DNA of 64,000 bases, taken from assembly GCA_021432635.1 (NCBI GenBank), contig MU270070.1, positions 274,718-338,717 on the forward strand. The letters are read 5' to 3'. A model generated the notes under the pieces. That model saw nothing but the letters and a program-made list of their open reading frames with translations, was not told the origin of the DNA and ran no database searches. Every line of letters starts with the position of its first letter. Position 1 is the stretch's first letter. Below, piece after piece: positions 30,068 to 42,521 of this stretch. A program made the translations under genes and the position numbers. Source of the DNA: Thozetella sp. PMI_491 (taxonomy: Eukaryota; Ascomycota; Sordariomycetes; Chaetosphaeriales; Chaetosphaeriaceae).

Positions 30068-32362
30068 TATGAGACGGAGCCTCGGTTGTGGTCGACCAAG
30101 AACGGTGATTGAGACAGGCTTGTCTAGTCGATAGAGTGCATAGATTCAGCGCGCGGGGGTGGACGGCGTAGTCTAGTCATTTATACCAAGCATGACACCT
30201 GACTGGGACGGACATGAGGCACACCCAGGCGACTCAGCGCGTGCTGCCCACCGCTGACCATAGTTTGCGGTATTAGATCCTTCGATCGTACAGTACGCTC
30301 CTCCAGCCAAAGGTACCATTTGTCTAAGAGTGGGATCCATCACACTACAATCCCAGCTGCTCTATAGTTACTTGCCCAATCCTACTGCTACCTCGGCGCT
30401 TCGGGTTACCTCCCCCATGGCGCGACAAGGTGCGCTCCACCCCACCCGCCCAAGAACCTTTTCTTGACATCGTAGCCTACAGGGGCACTGCCCGAACGGA
30501 GATAGTACGAATAGGCATATATGGTTGAAGCCGCTACTTGCTTGCGCTGGACAGCCCAGCCCCTTTCGCAGCTCGGCGTGCTCAGATAAGTTGCGGCCCA
30601 GCATGACACGGGCATCGTGCCGACCAATCTCTAAGGAGTCTTACCGTCTCAAGTCGGGTCTGCTCTATGCAATCCTTAGGCCCTTAACGGAAAGGGCGTA
30701 GGCAGACGCAGTATTCTGGTACTATTGAACTTCGCTACGACCATGTCGCAACATACTACCTTTCTATGCCCAACTATCCGCGCTACAACCAAACCGTTCC
30801 CTTAATTCGGCATTTCGATTCGAGGGGCCGCTTATGCAGCACGCAATTTGCGATCCGGCGCAAAGAAATCGGGCTGCCACCGAAGGGGACCAGCGAAGGT
30901 TGCATACCGGGGTGCAGGCAGGTACCAGGCGAATTCGCTTCGGCCCTATGAATAGAAAGATGGCGCTAGCAAGACGGTGCAGGGTATGCTATGCGGGCGG
31001 GGGGCTGCTCGCTCTCTCGTTCCACGTTTACGTTCAGCTCGTAAGGAAGTATTAAGTCGATCCTGACGCGCATCTTTCGGGAAGGAAATAGCCCTATTTG
31101 AGCCACCCAATACTCATGGATGCGACATTAACGTGTTTTATATGCTTCGGGGCTCTGCAGTCAGGTTGCGCTCTTGCTTCGCCTCCAGGGTTCTCGGGAT
31201 CAGTGGCGCGAACCAGGTTAGGCTCAGGAGAGAGAAAGGCTTGGCGTCAGCCGACCGAGGATGCAACCCCAGGTCGCATCATGGCGCAGAACCGCGTCCC
31301 GCCGACCGAAGGCCATACTCACCTACGGTCGAGGTCAAAGAGACAAGTCGCCGGTCTAGCGTGTCGAGTGTGTCAGTACCACACGTCACGGGCCTCTCCA
31401 CCTCATGACACCAGTTGGGGTCGAGCTGCGAGCCGCTCTCGTAGTCGCGGCACCGGGGACGCGGTACAGTATACAGAGTCACGATCGCCGCTAGCTAATG
31501 ATTTGATTGGGCTGGCCAAGGGTAAGCAGAGGATCCGTAAAGGCCCGCATGACAAGCAAGAACCCTGCAATTTAAGCTATCCAACTAGGTCCCCACTGGC
31601 GTGCGGCCGTCGCCATTTTGAGCATCACGAAGTTCACCTCCATTCGGCTTTAAACCGTACGGTCGGATGCCGCCATCCGTGCTAGATCGGATCAGATCCT
31701 CAACCAAGATGTCCAACATCCGAACAGAGAGGACCAAGCGACTCAACAAGTAGAGGCGTTCAGCTCCACTGGCCAGCGGCTTCTAGACTAGAGGATTGCC
31801 AATATATAGGGTTGACAGCCGAATAGCGACCTTGCACCATTGCCACCTGCGATTTTCGGCAACGGCAGGCTGCAGAAGCTATGGTATTTCCCGAGGCATA
31901 GGAAGTGATCTTCAATGCTTTCTATACGGCATGGGCCGGGCCCGTCGCGCTGAATTCCGGATATTGACTAGATGCGCATCCGACAGTGTCATTCGGCGAT
32001 ACACAAAGAGCTGGTATTTCCCCGTAGGACACCACACTACGGGCTCAGATCTGGCTCTCTATTGGATACCGGTCTCGAAATATGTATGAATTTTAACAAA
32101 CTCGTTTCATAGACACCTCTCCATACAAATGCGCAATTTGGACATTAGATTACGGTTCAAACCAACGAGATTCATGATGGCTCCCGGCGTCTTTGAAGGG
32201 GGCCAGTGCTACAAATGATTGGTCTCGGGTCAAAATAGAGTAGGGCGACACGACATGCAATGAGAAGAGCGTATATTTTACATGGAAAACGAATCTAGAG
32301 TTGTGATGGTCCTAATATATCCCCGTAGATTCTAGGCGCCTTATGGAACCAAGCTAACTCCA
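30068..32362. other. Large intergenic stretch, no supported gene
   Basis: 2.3 kb without a supportable gene. An open frame on the plus strand at 31098..31685 has no domain, a random-looking composition and no matching codon bias, so it is not called. The left end holds the glycosidase promoter. Confidence 0.55.
30179..30185 (-). promoter_or_regulatory. TATA-like box of the glycosidase gene
   Basis: TATAAAT on the minus strand about 115 bp upstream of the ATG at 30067. Confidence 0.45.
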
Positions 32363-33211
32363 TCAGAAATCGGCGCTTTGTGCGATTTCCTTCATCTTCT
32401 CCGCAGTGGCGGTGTAGCTTGCGATTTTGCTCTGGAGCATACCGTAAGAGTCCGAGCCGAGCGGAACCCTCAGCTCGTCCTGCATGCCCTTGGCCATCCC
32501 GGTACCGGTCACCAACTCGAGGATCCGCTCCACCCCCTTAGCAGGATTACCAGGTTGCTTTCCATGAAATCCTGCGAGCATGCCCGTGATGTTGATGTAG
32601 CCGTCCAAGTTCGGGGTCGCCTGCTTGCCGTCTGCGATCCCCGCTAGGAAGTTTGTCCGAAAGATGCCGGGCTCGACGAGATGAACGCGAATCCCGAATG
32701 GCTTGACCTCGTTGTACAGGGCCTCGGACAGGCCCTCAACGGCGAACTTGGACGCGGCATATACAGGAGCGCCCTGGCCGGCCCAGAGCCCGACGCCGCT
32801 GGAGACCTGGATGATCACGCCGGATTTCTGGGCTCGCATGTGCGGGAGGGCGGCTTTTGTGAAGTTGAGCAAGCCGAAGAAGTTGACGTCAAGCTGGTAC
32901 CGGGCATCTGCCTCAGTCACCTCCTCCAGGGCACCCATTTGGCCGAAGCCAGCGTTGTTGACGAGAACATCGAGCCGACCGTGCCGGGCCACCGCCCCAT
33001 CCACGGCGGCGGTGATTGCAGAAGATTCTCCAGCGATTTCTACCTCGATGAGGTCCGCCCGCGGCGAGTCTTTGAGAGACTGGGGGAACTTGGCCGCGCT
33101 GCGGGCTGTACCCACCACCGTGTCCCCGCGGGCAAGAGCTAGCTCGGCCAGAAGCAGCCCAAAGCCGGAGTTGACACCGGTGATGAACCAGACGAGACTT
33201 TGAGAAGACAT
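32363..33211 (-). CDS. Short-chain dehydrogenase/reductase (SDR)
   Basis: Intronless, 282 aa from the ATG at 33211. The cofactor motif TGVNSGFG is at residues 11-18. NNAGFGQMG marks the central strand, and the catalytic Ser and the Y-x3-K pair are in QVSSGVGLWAGQGAPVYAASKFA. VEPGIFRTNF follows, as in classical SDRs. R38 in GTARSAAKF suggests a preference for NADP(H), which is an inference. These are soluble oxidoreductases acting on alcohols and ketones. There is no neighbour within 2 kb on either side, so context says nothing about the substrate. Confidence 0.93.
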   Translation of the reverse strand: MSSQSLVWFITGVNSGFGLLLAELALARGDTVVGTARSAAKFPQSLKDSPRADLIEVEIAGESSAITAAVDGAVARHGRLDVLVNNAGFGQMGALEEVTEADARYQLDVNFFGLLNFTKAALPHMRAQKSGVIIQVSSGVGLWAGQGAPVYAASKFAVEGLSEALYNEVKPFGIRVHLVEPGIFRTNFLAGIADGKQATPNLDGYINITGMLAGFHGKQPGNPAKGVERILELVTGTGMAKGMQDELRVPLGSDSYGMLQSKIASYTATAEKMKEIAQSADF

Positions 33212-35048
33212 GACGAGGTATTATTGGTAGGCTGCGGGTATGGCGTGAAGAAATAGGCTGGGTTTGGGTTTGTAGCGTAGTACGGTATTGGTAGGTAGTG
33301 CTAATTACAATGATGGAAGCGGTGCGGAATGAGCATGACACTCACCCTTGCGATCTATGGACTTCATTTTATATCTCTCTTGCGAGTCTTTCGTACCTGG
33401 TATATCTCTCACTTCTTCGGCTCTTTTGTTGTTTTGCTATGCATGATGCTCCATCTAGATCACAAAGTCCGGTGGAGCTAGGCTATATTGCAGGAATATG
33501 CAGGGTTGCGGACTTAGGTCTTAGCCAGTGATAGCCCTGCAGAGTCGCTTCTAGATCAACCATATGCTTCGGCGCTGACTAACCCCTCGATATCTTGTCA
33601 TCGCACTCGTATTCTAGCCCAAAACACCCCACAACGGGACAGAGAGCTTCACCCCGGTTTGCTAGAGATACAGAATAAGCTGCAGGCCCCGTATCCGTAT
33701 GGCCCTTGAGGAATATACTAGGAGAAAAATGCAGTACTTGTTAGACTGAATACGGAGAGTATACTGCCAAGCTATCCCGCAGTGCGCTGATTGCCCAAAG
33801 CGGTAGCACTACTCGTTCTAAGCATAGCATCTTTAGTCCGGAGATCCGCCCGGATTTGTGCTGACCACTTACCTCCGGAGAGATGAGGCAGCTAAGTTGT
33901 ATGCGTAACCTCAGCCAAGACACATAGGCAGCCAATGGTTTCGCGGCTGCCATGCCTATTAAGAGTAGCCCTGCAGTCTCGTCGCGTTTCTCCTAATTAG
34001 TAAGTGGCTCCTGAGGTGAGACGTAGCGACAAACTACCTATCGCCGCAGTCGGGTCCGTACAGTACCTAGGCGCGTCGGAACTTATAGTAGTGACCATGG
34101 CCCGGTTGAATCGACTGGGTCCTGTAATTACCAAAGGGGATGTTCAATCGTAATGCAAACTCTCAGGGAATGAACCGGGCAACATATGTCGCAAGCCTGA
34201 TCGAGGCACCCAGCTCAAATGAACGACCATCTTCCCGGCAATAAACCGATCCCGTCTCCCAAAGAGTGCATTCTCTGGCAATTTGGTGGGAATTCCTCCC
34301 GCATTTCGTCTAGCCTCGCCTGAGCTGATTAGGAACGCAGTGGAGTAAGGCTTGGCGCGCTGGAAGTTCCGGCGTTCTGACAAAGCTGCAGGCATACACG
34401 CGGGCTTTCTAGAGGTATCTTTAGCATATGTGCCTGGCTGCTGCGCGATGGAAGCGCCACATTAAACGCAATGCTGTCCCGCCCATTCGGGTGGTGTTCG
34501 TAGCACAACAGCAAGATCTGGGGCATGGCGGAGTTGACTCAAACAGGACCCACGAGGCTCCCGCCCCATCCTTATGCAAGGGCTGCTCCGCCCTTCATTG
34601 GCAACACGGCAAGAGATGCCGCACTGTGCAAAAGGAAAATGCTCTTATCGTGCGTGGTTTTACATGATTTTGAGTCTATCGTGACTATCTACCCGGTTCC
34701 GGCATTTTCGTGATGTTGGCGGATGCTGGCGTGATCGAAATCCGTAGCTCCCGGAGGTCTAGGCCATCCTGACGCCGTCTCTCTCCATCATCTCTAAAGC
34801 AATTCCCGAATGTCAGCGCCGAAGTGCCGTAGGCGCTGCGTAGTAAATTTGGCGCACTGATGGCGCCGTAGTCGTGTATTCTATGCGCTCGTTCTTGATC
34901 CTCTTGTACATGCTCCGGCTGTCTAAAAGAAAATACATAAAACAACATCTTTCCGGCACGTGCTATATCAAAAATGGGTATCAAAGAGGCCCTTGGGCCC
35001 TAGGAACAGAAGGAGAACCGGCCAGAAAGCCCAGTGCCCCGAACAGGG
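33212..35048. other. Intergenic, no supported gene
   Basis: 1.8 kb with short, unconvincing frames on both strands. The first 200 bp contain the SDR promoter, with TATAAAA on the minus strand at 33367-33373, about 155 bp from its ATG. Confidence 0.5.
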
Positions 35049-37361
35049 CTACGTGGGAGAGTCAGGCAACCGAGCCACGGGACCGGTGCTAGGGCCAGCC
35101 TCACCAGCTGTGTCGGGCAACGCCTGGGTGCTTGGCTGCGGAAGGCTGTACAATGGGGCGAATGAGGACAAGGAGTGCCGCGGTGGGTTGTGGCGGGAGG
35201 GTGAGGGCACCTCGAGCGTATCTCGTCGCTTCTGTATCCGCGGGACTTCGATAGGACTGGGCTTGGTCGGTAGCGTGCTGATGCGCGATAAGGACGCGCC
35301 GCTGGTTGTGAGCGGCGATAGCACGATGGAAGGCGCGGACGGGCCTGGCATCGCTGCTTCTTTCGGCGCAGAGTGCCCGGCAAGGTCGACATTGGAGATG
35401 CTACTAGCAAAACTGCCTCGCGAGCCTTGCCGGCGAAGCGAAGGGGTGATTTGCCCCTCCGAATTGCGCGGATAGTTATATGCTTCCCTGATCTGATCCA
35501 GTTCGGGATTTCGGTGCTCCTCGCCAGGGATTTCGGGGAAGTCGACGGCTCGTCCTTGTCGGAACTCTGAGTCGTCGAACATGTCGTGACTTGGGTTACC
35601 AAAGTAATTGCCGAGCACGTTAAGTGCCCTAGCCACTGTCCGCCGGCTACCTGCATCTCCGGATTCGCCGGACGGTGGCTCCGATGGCCCTTCTATCGCG
35701 CCAGCGACACCATTCTCTACGTAGGTCGAAGCCGTCCGGTTCGAGAACGTACGGCCTACCTGATCACTGTCCGCCGCGGCGCTCGATGGATACGTCGGGG
35801 CTTGTGAAAGATCGTGGCCAATATCTGGTGTCTCTCCGGCAACTATAGCACGGTGAGAGGCGGGTGCCTTCGGCGGGGGAGGAGTCGGAATATCCTCGAG
35901 AGGGTGTCCATCCAGCGTTTCCCGCCGCCCATCGTTGTGGGGGGTAGGAGACGATCCGTCCGAATGCGCCAGCGAGGCTGGCTTATTCCCTATCTCCTTA
36001 CCGTCTTTGGAAAAGATGAGGGCCGCTGATCCCAGAGCTGCGATCCCGGTTCCGACGATGGGTGCCCATTGGCCTATCACGGGTCAGCTACACGCCAGAA
36101 GACAGAGCAAAAGGAAAGGGCAAGACATACCGACACTGGCCATGGGCTCCACCATGTAGTTGACAGAATGGGAGTAGAAGTTGCGTTCACCGAAAATGAG
36201 AATTGCCAGCACAAAGCCAGTAAATACCACAATCTCGACCGTGCTCTGGTAGCCCCCAATCACGTTGTTCACCTTCCTCATCTTCGCGATGGTGGCGCCA
36301 TTGGTGCCCTCGATCAAGTCATCGACTCTCGTCTCGTCTACGCCGAAGCGGGACCACCATTTGATCTCGAGGATCTTGTTCCACGTAGACACGAGCGAGA
36401 GGATCGCCGGGATGCAGCAGGCGCTCGCCAGCAAAGTCACTGTCCCAAAGGTGAGGACGTCAGGGCTGAGGATCACGTAGATGTTGTTGGCCGAGCCCCC
36501 TCGCATCGGGGAAAAGGGTCCTTTGTCGACATCACATGTAAGGCTGCAGTTGCTCACGCCGTAGATGAAGTCGGCCATGTTTGTGATGGGGAGCATCGTT
36601 TCCGGGTCCAGACAGTCGGTCGCCTCGGTCCGATAAAATTCCACGGCTAGGCTTGCGAGGCCTTTAGGTGTGAAGCACACTCATCAGTGTCTTGGCGTAA
36701 GGGCTGGGACGCAGCTTGCTACTTACCGGCGAGGAGAAGAAGCGTCCATAAGAAGATAGCATTCCTTCCGGGATCGTTGAAGTAGGTCTTGGAAAGCCGG
36801 ACTGTGACGGGGGCGGCGAGAATGCCGATCGAGCACAGCTGGAAAGCTCCGTAGATGTCCATATCAACACCACCTAGGGTCGGGGGCATGTCAGAAATGG
36901 CCGGGCAGATTTTTGTCCCCGCAGGGAATGTGGCTGTAGGCTTACCGTCAATATGCATGATGGCAAGGACGACGGCGTGGATAGCAGCGACGGCAGGGAA
37001 GATCAGGGCTGCAGCCAATGTTGCATTTCTCAGCCACTCTACGTCGCGTCCTAGGACGCAAGCCGCGACAAGAACATAATATCTGCGAAATGGTAGTCAG
37101 TGATGTGTCCTGTGCCACATTTTCTCATTCTCCTTCTCCGTCTTCTTGCGATCTCGCGATCTCTGGGGAACCCGGAACGACTCACAGGAGGCGCGAGCCG
37201 AACCCGTACTGCCCCGACACAGGCCAAGCGCAGATGACCTGCAGGGCCTTGGCGGCTTGGGTAGTTGCATTGGTACTGTTGGCAGCGACTTGGAGAACCT
37301 GGGCGGCCTTGGTAGTCTCGGCGATGGCATGGAAGAGCGAAGTTGGAGAGACCGCCGGCAT
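35049..37361 (-). CDS. Orphan multi-pass membrane protein with long disordered tail (671 aa)
   Basis: Minus-strand exons 37186..37361, 36946..37082, 36727..36873, 36131..36661 and 35049..36073 give 671 aa; all introns are GT-AG and the frame closes. The start MPAVSPTSLFHA leads into a Thr/Ala/Asn-rich luminal-type helix. About seven membrane helices follow, for example YYVLVAACVLGR, LAAALIFPAVAAIHAVVLA, IGILAAPVTVRL, AIFLWTLLLLAG, GTVTLLASACCIPAIL and TVEIVVFTGFVLAILIFG. A Cys pair in a loop (NCSLTCD) suggests an extracytoplasmic face. The last exon encodes about 340 mostly polar residues, rich in Pro and Ser, likely cytosolic and unstructured. I know of similar hypothetical proteins in Sordariomycetes but no function. 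It is divergent from the ArsB-like transporter gene across 2 kb. Confidence 0.82.
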
Positions 37362-37810
37362 CGCCGTCTCCACCCGGAGGGGACAAGATCGTGGGAAGCG
37401 CCCGGGGATAGGCGAAGAAAAGCGGGTACCCGGGCCAGTTGGCAGGCTAAACCTGGCAATCCGGGGCCGTCGCAGAGAGCAAGACGGTGGGCGATTTGTG
37501 GGGGAGGCGCTCGGGGAGAGCGACTTGGCGTGGCGATGAGTGTGGGTGAATTTTGGGGAAAGAAAAAAGTAGGGAAAAAACAAAAGGACACTTTAAGGAG
37601 GAAAGTAGGCCTCGTTGTCCTGGGTTTCGAAAACAAAGCTGCCGTCCGGCTCGGCAGGAAGGGTGCCTTAGTTAGGCGGGGGTTCATTGCGCGCGCATGT
37701 TAAGGTTGGGGGGCACCTTTGACCGAGACAGAAAGAGGACGAAGGAGGAAGGACAGTGACGAGGCTACCTTACACAGATCGCCCGGATGGAATCATGTGT
37801 CAATGCCCGT

Positions 37811-37860
37811 CAGCAGCAGCAGCAGAAGCAGCAGCAGCAGCATTAGCAGCATGAGCAGCA
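37811..37860 (+). repeat. CAG/AGC trinucleotide-rich tract
   Basis: An interrupted run of CAG units lies between the two divergent genes, about 450 bp upstream of the 671-aa protein start. It is not in a supported reading frame, so it is treated as a simple repeat. Confidence 0.85.
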
Positions 37861-39318
37861 ATAGTAGCAACCGTATTTTTCGCACGCACTGTGCGGCGGC
37901 TCTAGGAAGGACCTACGCAGCGACTCAGAACAGGCCCTTTTGGACAGCTCTCCACGGCAGAGAGAGCTTGCGAGCGGTACTACTGCCTACCTACCTACCT
38001 GGGCTTCGCGGGGCACAAGCTAAGCTGGGGCGTTCGCGACGACCCGGGGAGGGCTGCGCCACGTATCCCATGTATCCATGCAGGTTGACGGCCCTCCCTC
38101 GTAATTCGCATTGTTCTGGAAAGAGTGCGAGAAGAGTAGGTGACGGCACCATGTGAACGGTCGGACTCGCCACTTAGCTGCATTGCAGCTGATGGCGGGG
38201 ATTGGCCGCTTGGATTCATGGATGCGCGGGTGGCTGACTTTTGGTGGAGGCTGGGTTCTCGCAACTTGCTTTGGCCGCAGCGTGTCTAACGTTGCTCACT
38301 ACCCGGTTCGGTATCGTCTTGGGCGCGATCCCAGACTCTGCACCGAAAGGTGGGCCATTAGGTTTTGCTAGACGAGATCTGGCGGGAGCGGGGCAAGGGA
38401 GAGGCGGGAGGAACAAGGCTGCCAAGCCGCGTAGTCGGGGCCATTGGGAGCGACGGGGAGTGGCCTGTCCTCTGGAGCTACCTATAGGACTGCCTGTACA
38501 CAGCGCTGTCCTACAGTAGGTAAAGTGGGTTGTACAGTACTGTAGAGTACCTCCGTATTGAGTTGAGTACCTTAGATACTTGGGTACAGCACGTGGACCC
38601 CCCAGCCTCGCCTGGGCCACAGGTGAGGTCAGCGGGCACGAAGGGCGGCCGGGCAAGGGCGAGGGATCGGAGACTGGGGCCGTGAAAGCAGAGAGAAAAG
38701 AAAGAAATAGTGGGGAAACTGCCTTGACGACGGCCTTGCCTTGCTTTACCTGCCCTTGCCTGCAAGCCTGCCTACCCCGCCATTGGGGACTTCCTTACCC
38801 TCCATTCAATTTTTGCGCGCAATATCACCCGCCTTCCCTGTCATTGGCTGCATCTGCTGCGGTTGAAAAAGTGCAACTTTTTTCGTCCCCCGGCGCCGGC
38901 CGCTTCGGTGACGCAAATCGGCCAAAAGCACTAGGAGCACACGACTCGCGGCGGCACCCACAACGACGCAACCCAAAAAGCCTTGCCCACCGATCTACTG
39001 CCAGTCCGCAACGGGCTGCTGGGGCCCATCGCCGGCACGTGTCCCCGTCATTCGTATGCGATCGATCCCACAAGCCAGCGGCCAAGACCTCCATTCCGCG
39101 CCGCCCGCCAGCCACTCTTGAGCACGATTGGCAGCAAGAAGCAACACACGAAAAAAAATCATCGCCTCTCGTCAGAGCCTAGCATTCGGCCCCAGCCCGC
39201 CCCGCGCGCCTAGATAAGAAGCCGCAGCGCTCGGAGCAGGCAAACGGAACCGGGCCTCTCTGGATGGAACTTGCACCGTCCGGCCGCGGCGACTGCTAGA
39301 GCTCGTGCGACAGCGTCT

Positions 39319-39350
39319 GCGCACCGCGAAGATTGCGCACCGCGAAGATT
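39319..39350 (+). repeat. Perfect 16-bp direct duplication in the 5' leader
   Basis: GCGCACCGCGAAGATT occurs twice back to back and ends 19 bp before the ATG at 39370 of the ArsB-like transporter, so it lies in its probable 5' untranslated region. Confidence 0.9.
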
Positions 39351-39369
39351 CAAGGCCGGCCCCGCTACG

Positions 39370-41800
39370 ATGGCAGACCAGGCCACCAACACTCTGACCG
39401 ATACCAGCCCCATCAAGGAGTGGCGCTCCATCGTCACGCTCATTGTCTTTGTCTTCACAAGTAAGTGCGCCACCGAGGCCGTACCGCCATCTGGGCTCTA
39501 CCGGTAGCTGACCCGTCTGCAGACATCGTGGTGCTCTCGCCTTTCCACATCCCAATCCCCATCCCGCGCTCGCTCTACTATGGCTTCCTAGATGGGCTGA
39601 GTGCGCTCCGCATCATTTCTCCCAGGCCAGCGCCTTCGCGTCACGAGCATGGCCGCGATGGCGCCTCGTCCGCGCTGGAGTGGCTCCATTTCCCCATGAA
39701 CTTCGTCACGGCGCCCTTGGTTGCCGATCTCTTCTTGCTCGCCATCCTGGCCATTGGCCGAAAGGAAGTCCACGATGGCACCGTCGGAGCCGATAACATC
39801 TCGCCGATCGACATCATGGCCTTTTTTCTCACCTTGGCCTACATCGCCATCTCGATCGACGCCTCCGGCCTCATCCGCTATTTAGCCTTCCGGGTGCTCC
39901 AGTGGGGTGGCAAGGTCGGCCACCGCCTCTTCTTCTACCTGTATGCCTTCTTCTTCGTCCTAGGCAGCTTCATTGGCAACGATCCCATCATCCTCTCCGG
40001 AACTGCGTTCCTCGCCTATATGACCCGCGTCTCCAACAACATCACCCACCCCAGGGCTTGGATCCACACCCAGTTCGCCATAGCTAATATCGCCTCGGCC
40101 ATCCTTGTCTCATCGAACCCCACCAACCTGGTCCTTGCGGGGGCCTTCCAGATCAAGTTCATCTGGTATACCGCCAACATGGTGGTCCCGGTCGTAGCCA
40201 CCGCCATCGTCTTGTTCCCTTTCTTGCTCTACATCGTCTTCCCAGATCCGGCCTTGATCCCGGTGACGATCACCATGCATGAGCTTCCCGAGAACGAGAG
40301 GAACAAGAAACCCGTGAACCCGAACATTCCGAACGCGCGAGGGGCCGTGGACGACAGCGACAACAGCGAGGGCGAGGGCGGAGATGCGAAGATGCTGTCG
40401 TTGTCGGAAATCATGAACCCTTTCCTAGACAAGGGCGGCGCTGCCTTCGGAGCCTTGATAATGGCAGCGACGCTCATCACTCTTCTCGCCATCAACGCGG
40501 CCAGCACGAACAGCGGTGAACATCCAGTGTTCTGGGTGACAGTACCCGCCGCATTCGTCATGTTCTGCTGGGACATCGGCTTCGGGTGGGTTCACCGGCA
40601 CGAAACTCGCGACATCGCGCGCAAGGGCCGCCAGAGGCTCGAATATGTGCAAGCGGAACGAGCACTGCGGGCACAGGGGGCCCAGCAACCTGTCTTTATG
40701 GATGCTGGGGGAGAGGGCACGAATACGTTAGAGTCGATCCCGATGCAGGCCACCGCACCGGGCACACACACCCAGCGCAAGAGCTCCGGCAGGGACAGTG
40801 ACGATGAGAACCACGATGCATCAGGGCCAACTAATGGTTCCACCGAGGGCCGACTGGCTGCCCCGGCAGTTGTGATATCCAAGGAAGGCGAAGAAGGCTT
40901 AACTGTGGTGTCTCCGGCCGTGCCAGGAGACGAAGTCCTGCACAAAGGCCGAGGAGCGACAAGCGCGAGCGGCGCGCTAGAGGAGAAGCAGGGGCTGGGA
41001 ATGGCAGACAATGACAGCGCCCGGGTAGACAGTTCCTTGTCCCGGGAAACTCCAGACTTGGAGAGAACTGTGCCGCGCGGGCCTGCACATACGCCAACAG
41101 CTGAGCACACCACTCTAGTCTCGCTCGCCAAGGAGAAGTATCGGTGGACACAGGAGACCTTTCCCACCGTCACAGCCGTCATTGCGCACCTGCCATTTGC
41201 ACTTGTACCCTTCGCCCTGGCCATGTTCGTCCTCGTACAAGCCCTGGTCACCAAGGGGTGGGTCCCACTCTTTGCCTATGGCTGGGATCACTGGGTGAAG
41301 AAGACAGGGACTGTAGGCAGTGTCGGCGGCATGGGCTTCCTCTCGGTACTTCTCTGCAATGTGAGTATTCGTCCCTGCCACCCGCCTCTATCCGCTTCAG
41401 AGGGCACATTGTAGCTGACATTTTGCAGTTTGCCGGCACCAATATCGGGACCACCATCCTCCTCTCCCGCATCATCCAATCTTGGATCGCAATCCATATC
41501 GAAAACGGGAGCCCAATCAGCGACCGGACATTCTGGGGAGCGGTGTACGGCATGGCGCTCGGCGTCAACTACGGCGCCTTCAGCATCGCCTTCAGCGGCT
41601 CCCTGGCTGGTCTTCTGTGGAGGGACATCCTCGCCAGGAAGCATATTCGCGTCCGCAGCCTGGAGTTCGCGCGAGTGAACCTCCCCATCATCGCCATTGC
41701 CATGACGGTGGGCTGTGCGGTTCTTGTTGGCGAAATCTATCTTATGCGGACGGACGACCCTACAGATCTCCTTGTCTTCCAGCTTTCGGATGCTACCTGA
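39370..41800 (+). CDS. ArsB/CitMHS-type ion transporter
   Basis: Exons 39370..39460, 39523..41360 and 41429..41800 give 766 aa. The membrane part follows the ion-transporter superfamily pattern: ISPIDIMAFFLTLAYIAISIDASGLI, a first hairpin motif with GNDPIILSGTAFLAYMTRVS, and SSNPTNLVLAGAF, a signature close to the SNPTN of ArsB/NhaD/CitMHS proteins. The C-terminal repeat shows NFAGTNIGTTILLSRI. Between the two halves is a large acidic, polar loop of about 250 residues (about 290-540), longer than in bacterial members. Such proteins move anions or Na+ across membranes; bacterial ArsB exports arsenite. No arsenic resistance genes (ArsC, ArsM, ArsR) are near, so the substrate is open. Exon 1 encodes only 30 residues and supplies the first helix. 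Confidence 0.87.
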
Positions 41801-42521
41801 TGATAGCAGCCTCTCACGAGCGGATAAACCCTCCGCATATTCCTAACGGCCGATGAATGACGACGTCGCATTAGAGAGCGGGCTAATCATAAGCGGACCG
41901 CGTTTGGCTTATACATACATGAATTGGAAACCCAACAATAGGGCGTTAGACGTGAAGCTTTGAGGCATGGCGCCATGACTCAGGAGGACCGGAGGCGACA
42001 GTGCTTCCCGAGACCTAAATGTATGATAGATAATGTCTGGTAGCTTTTCTTACATATGCCAGCTATCAGGCGGCACACTCAGAGGGTTGAAGCCACACTG
42101 GAGGCTTAAACCCGCGGCTAGATATCCTTAGAGCTTACTAGCATCGACTTTGGCCGAAGGCATGCTTTCGCCAGGCATTGGTAGCGATCATCCCTCAGTC
42201 TCGGTGCAAGTCCTAGGATTAGCTTCGCACTAATTAGTGGCTGACACACACAAGGCTACAGCGTCCCACCCAGTGCATTTTGTACCTTGCCCTACAGCTA
42301 CGGCCAGTAAGCCGGTTGTACATTGCGCCGTGCAGCAGAAAGGGAGGAACTTGGCCGCCGGAATTACGAACTTGAGCTCGGAAGTCGCCAATGACATCAC
42401 GTGAAGACGTGTAGATAAGGACGCGTCCTTGCAAAAGTGACACGCAGACTCGTTTGCAATCTCCATCCCGCCTGCGGTCAGCTGTACGTCTCCCCAGCCA
42501 TTTACATCCTCTGCCATCAGA
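41801..42521. other. Intergenic, no supported gene
   Basis: 720 bp. A minus-strand frame over 42230..42814 overlaps the next gene antisense and is rejected. Nothing else is supported. Confidence 0.6.

Larger units (their letters stand above)
37362..39369. other. 2-kb divergent promoter region
   Basis: It separates the starts of the 671-aa membrane protein and the ArsB-like transporter. It contains a CAG-rich tract, a TACC run near 37983 and a 16-bp duplication near the right end, all listed or noted elsewhere. Short antisense frames are not supported as genes. Confidence 0.6.

Noticed and set aside
31098-31685. Plus-strand frame of 195 codons in the 30-32 kb gap
   Set aside because: No domain, no coding-like codon bias and no splice partners.
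36069-36650. Plus-strand frame of 193 codons over the 671-aa membrane protein
   Set aside because: It is antisense to membrane helices of the real gene; no domain.
40592-41254. Minus-strand frame of 220 codons in the transporter gene
   Set aside because: Antisense to the polar loop of the ArsB-like gene; composition is that of a shadow frame.
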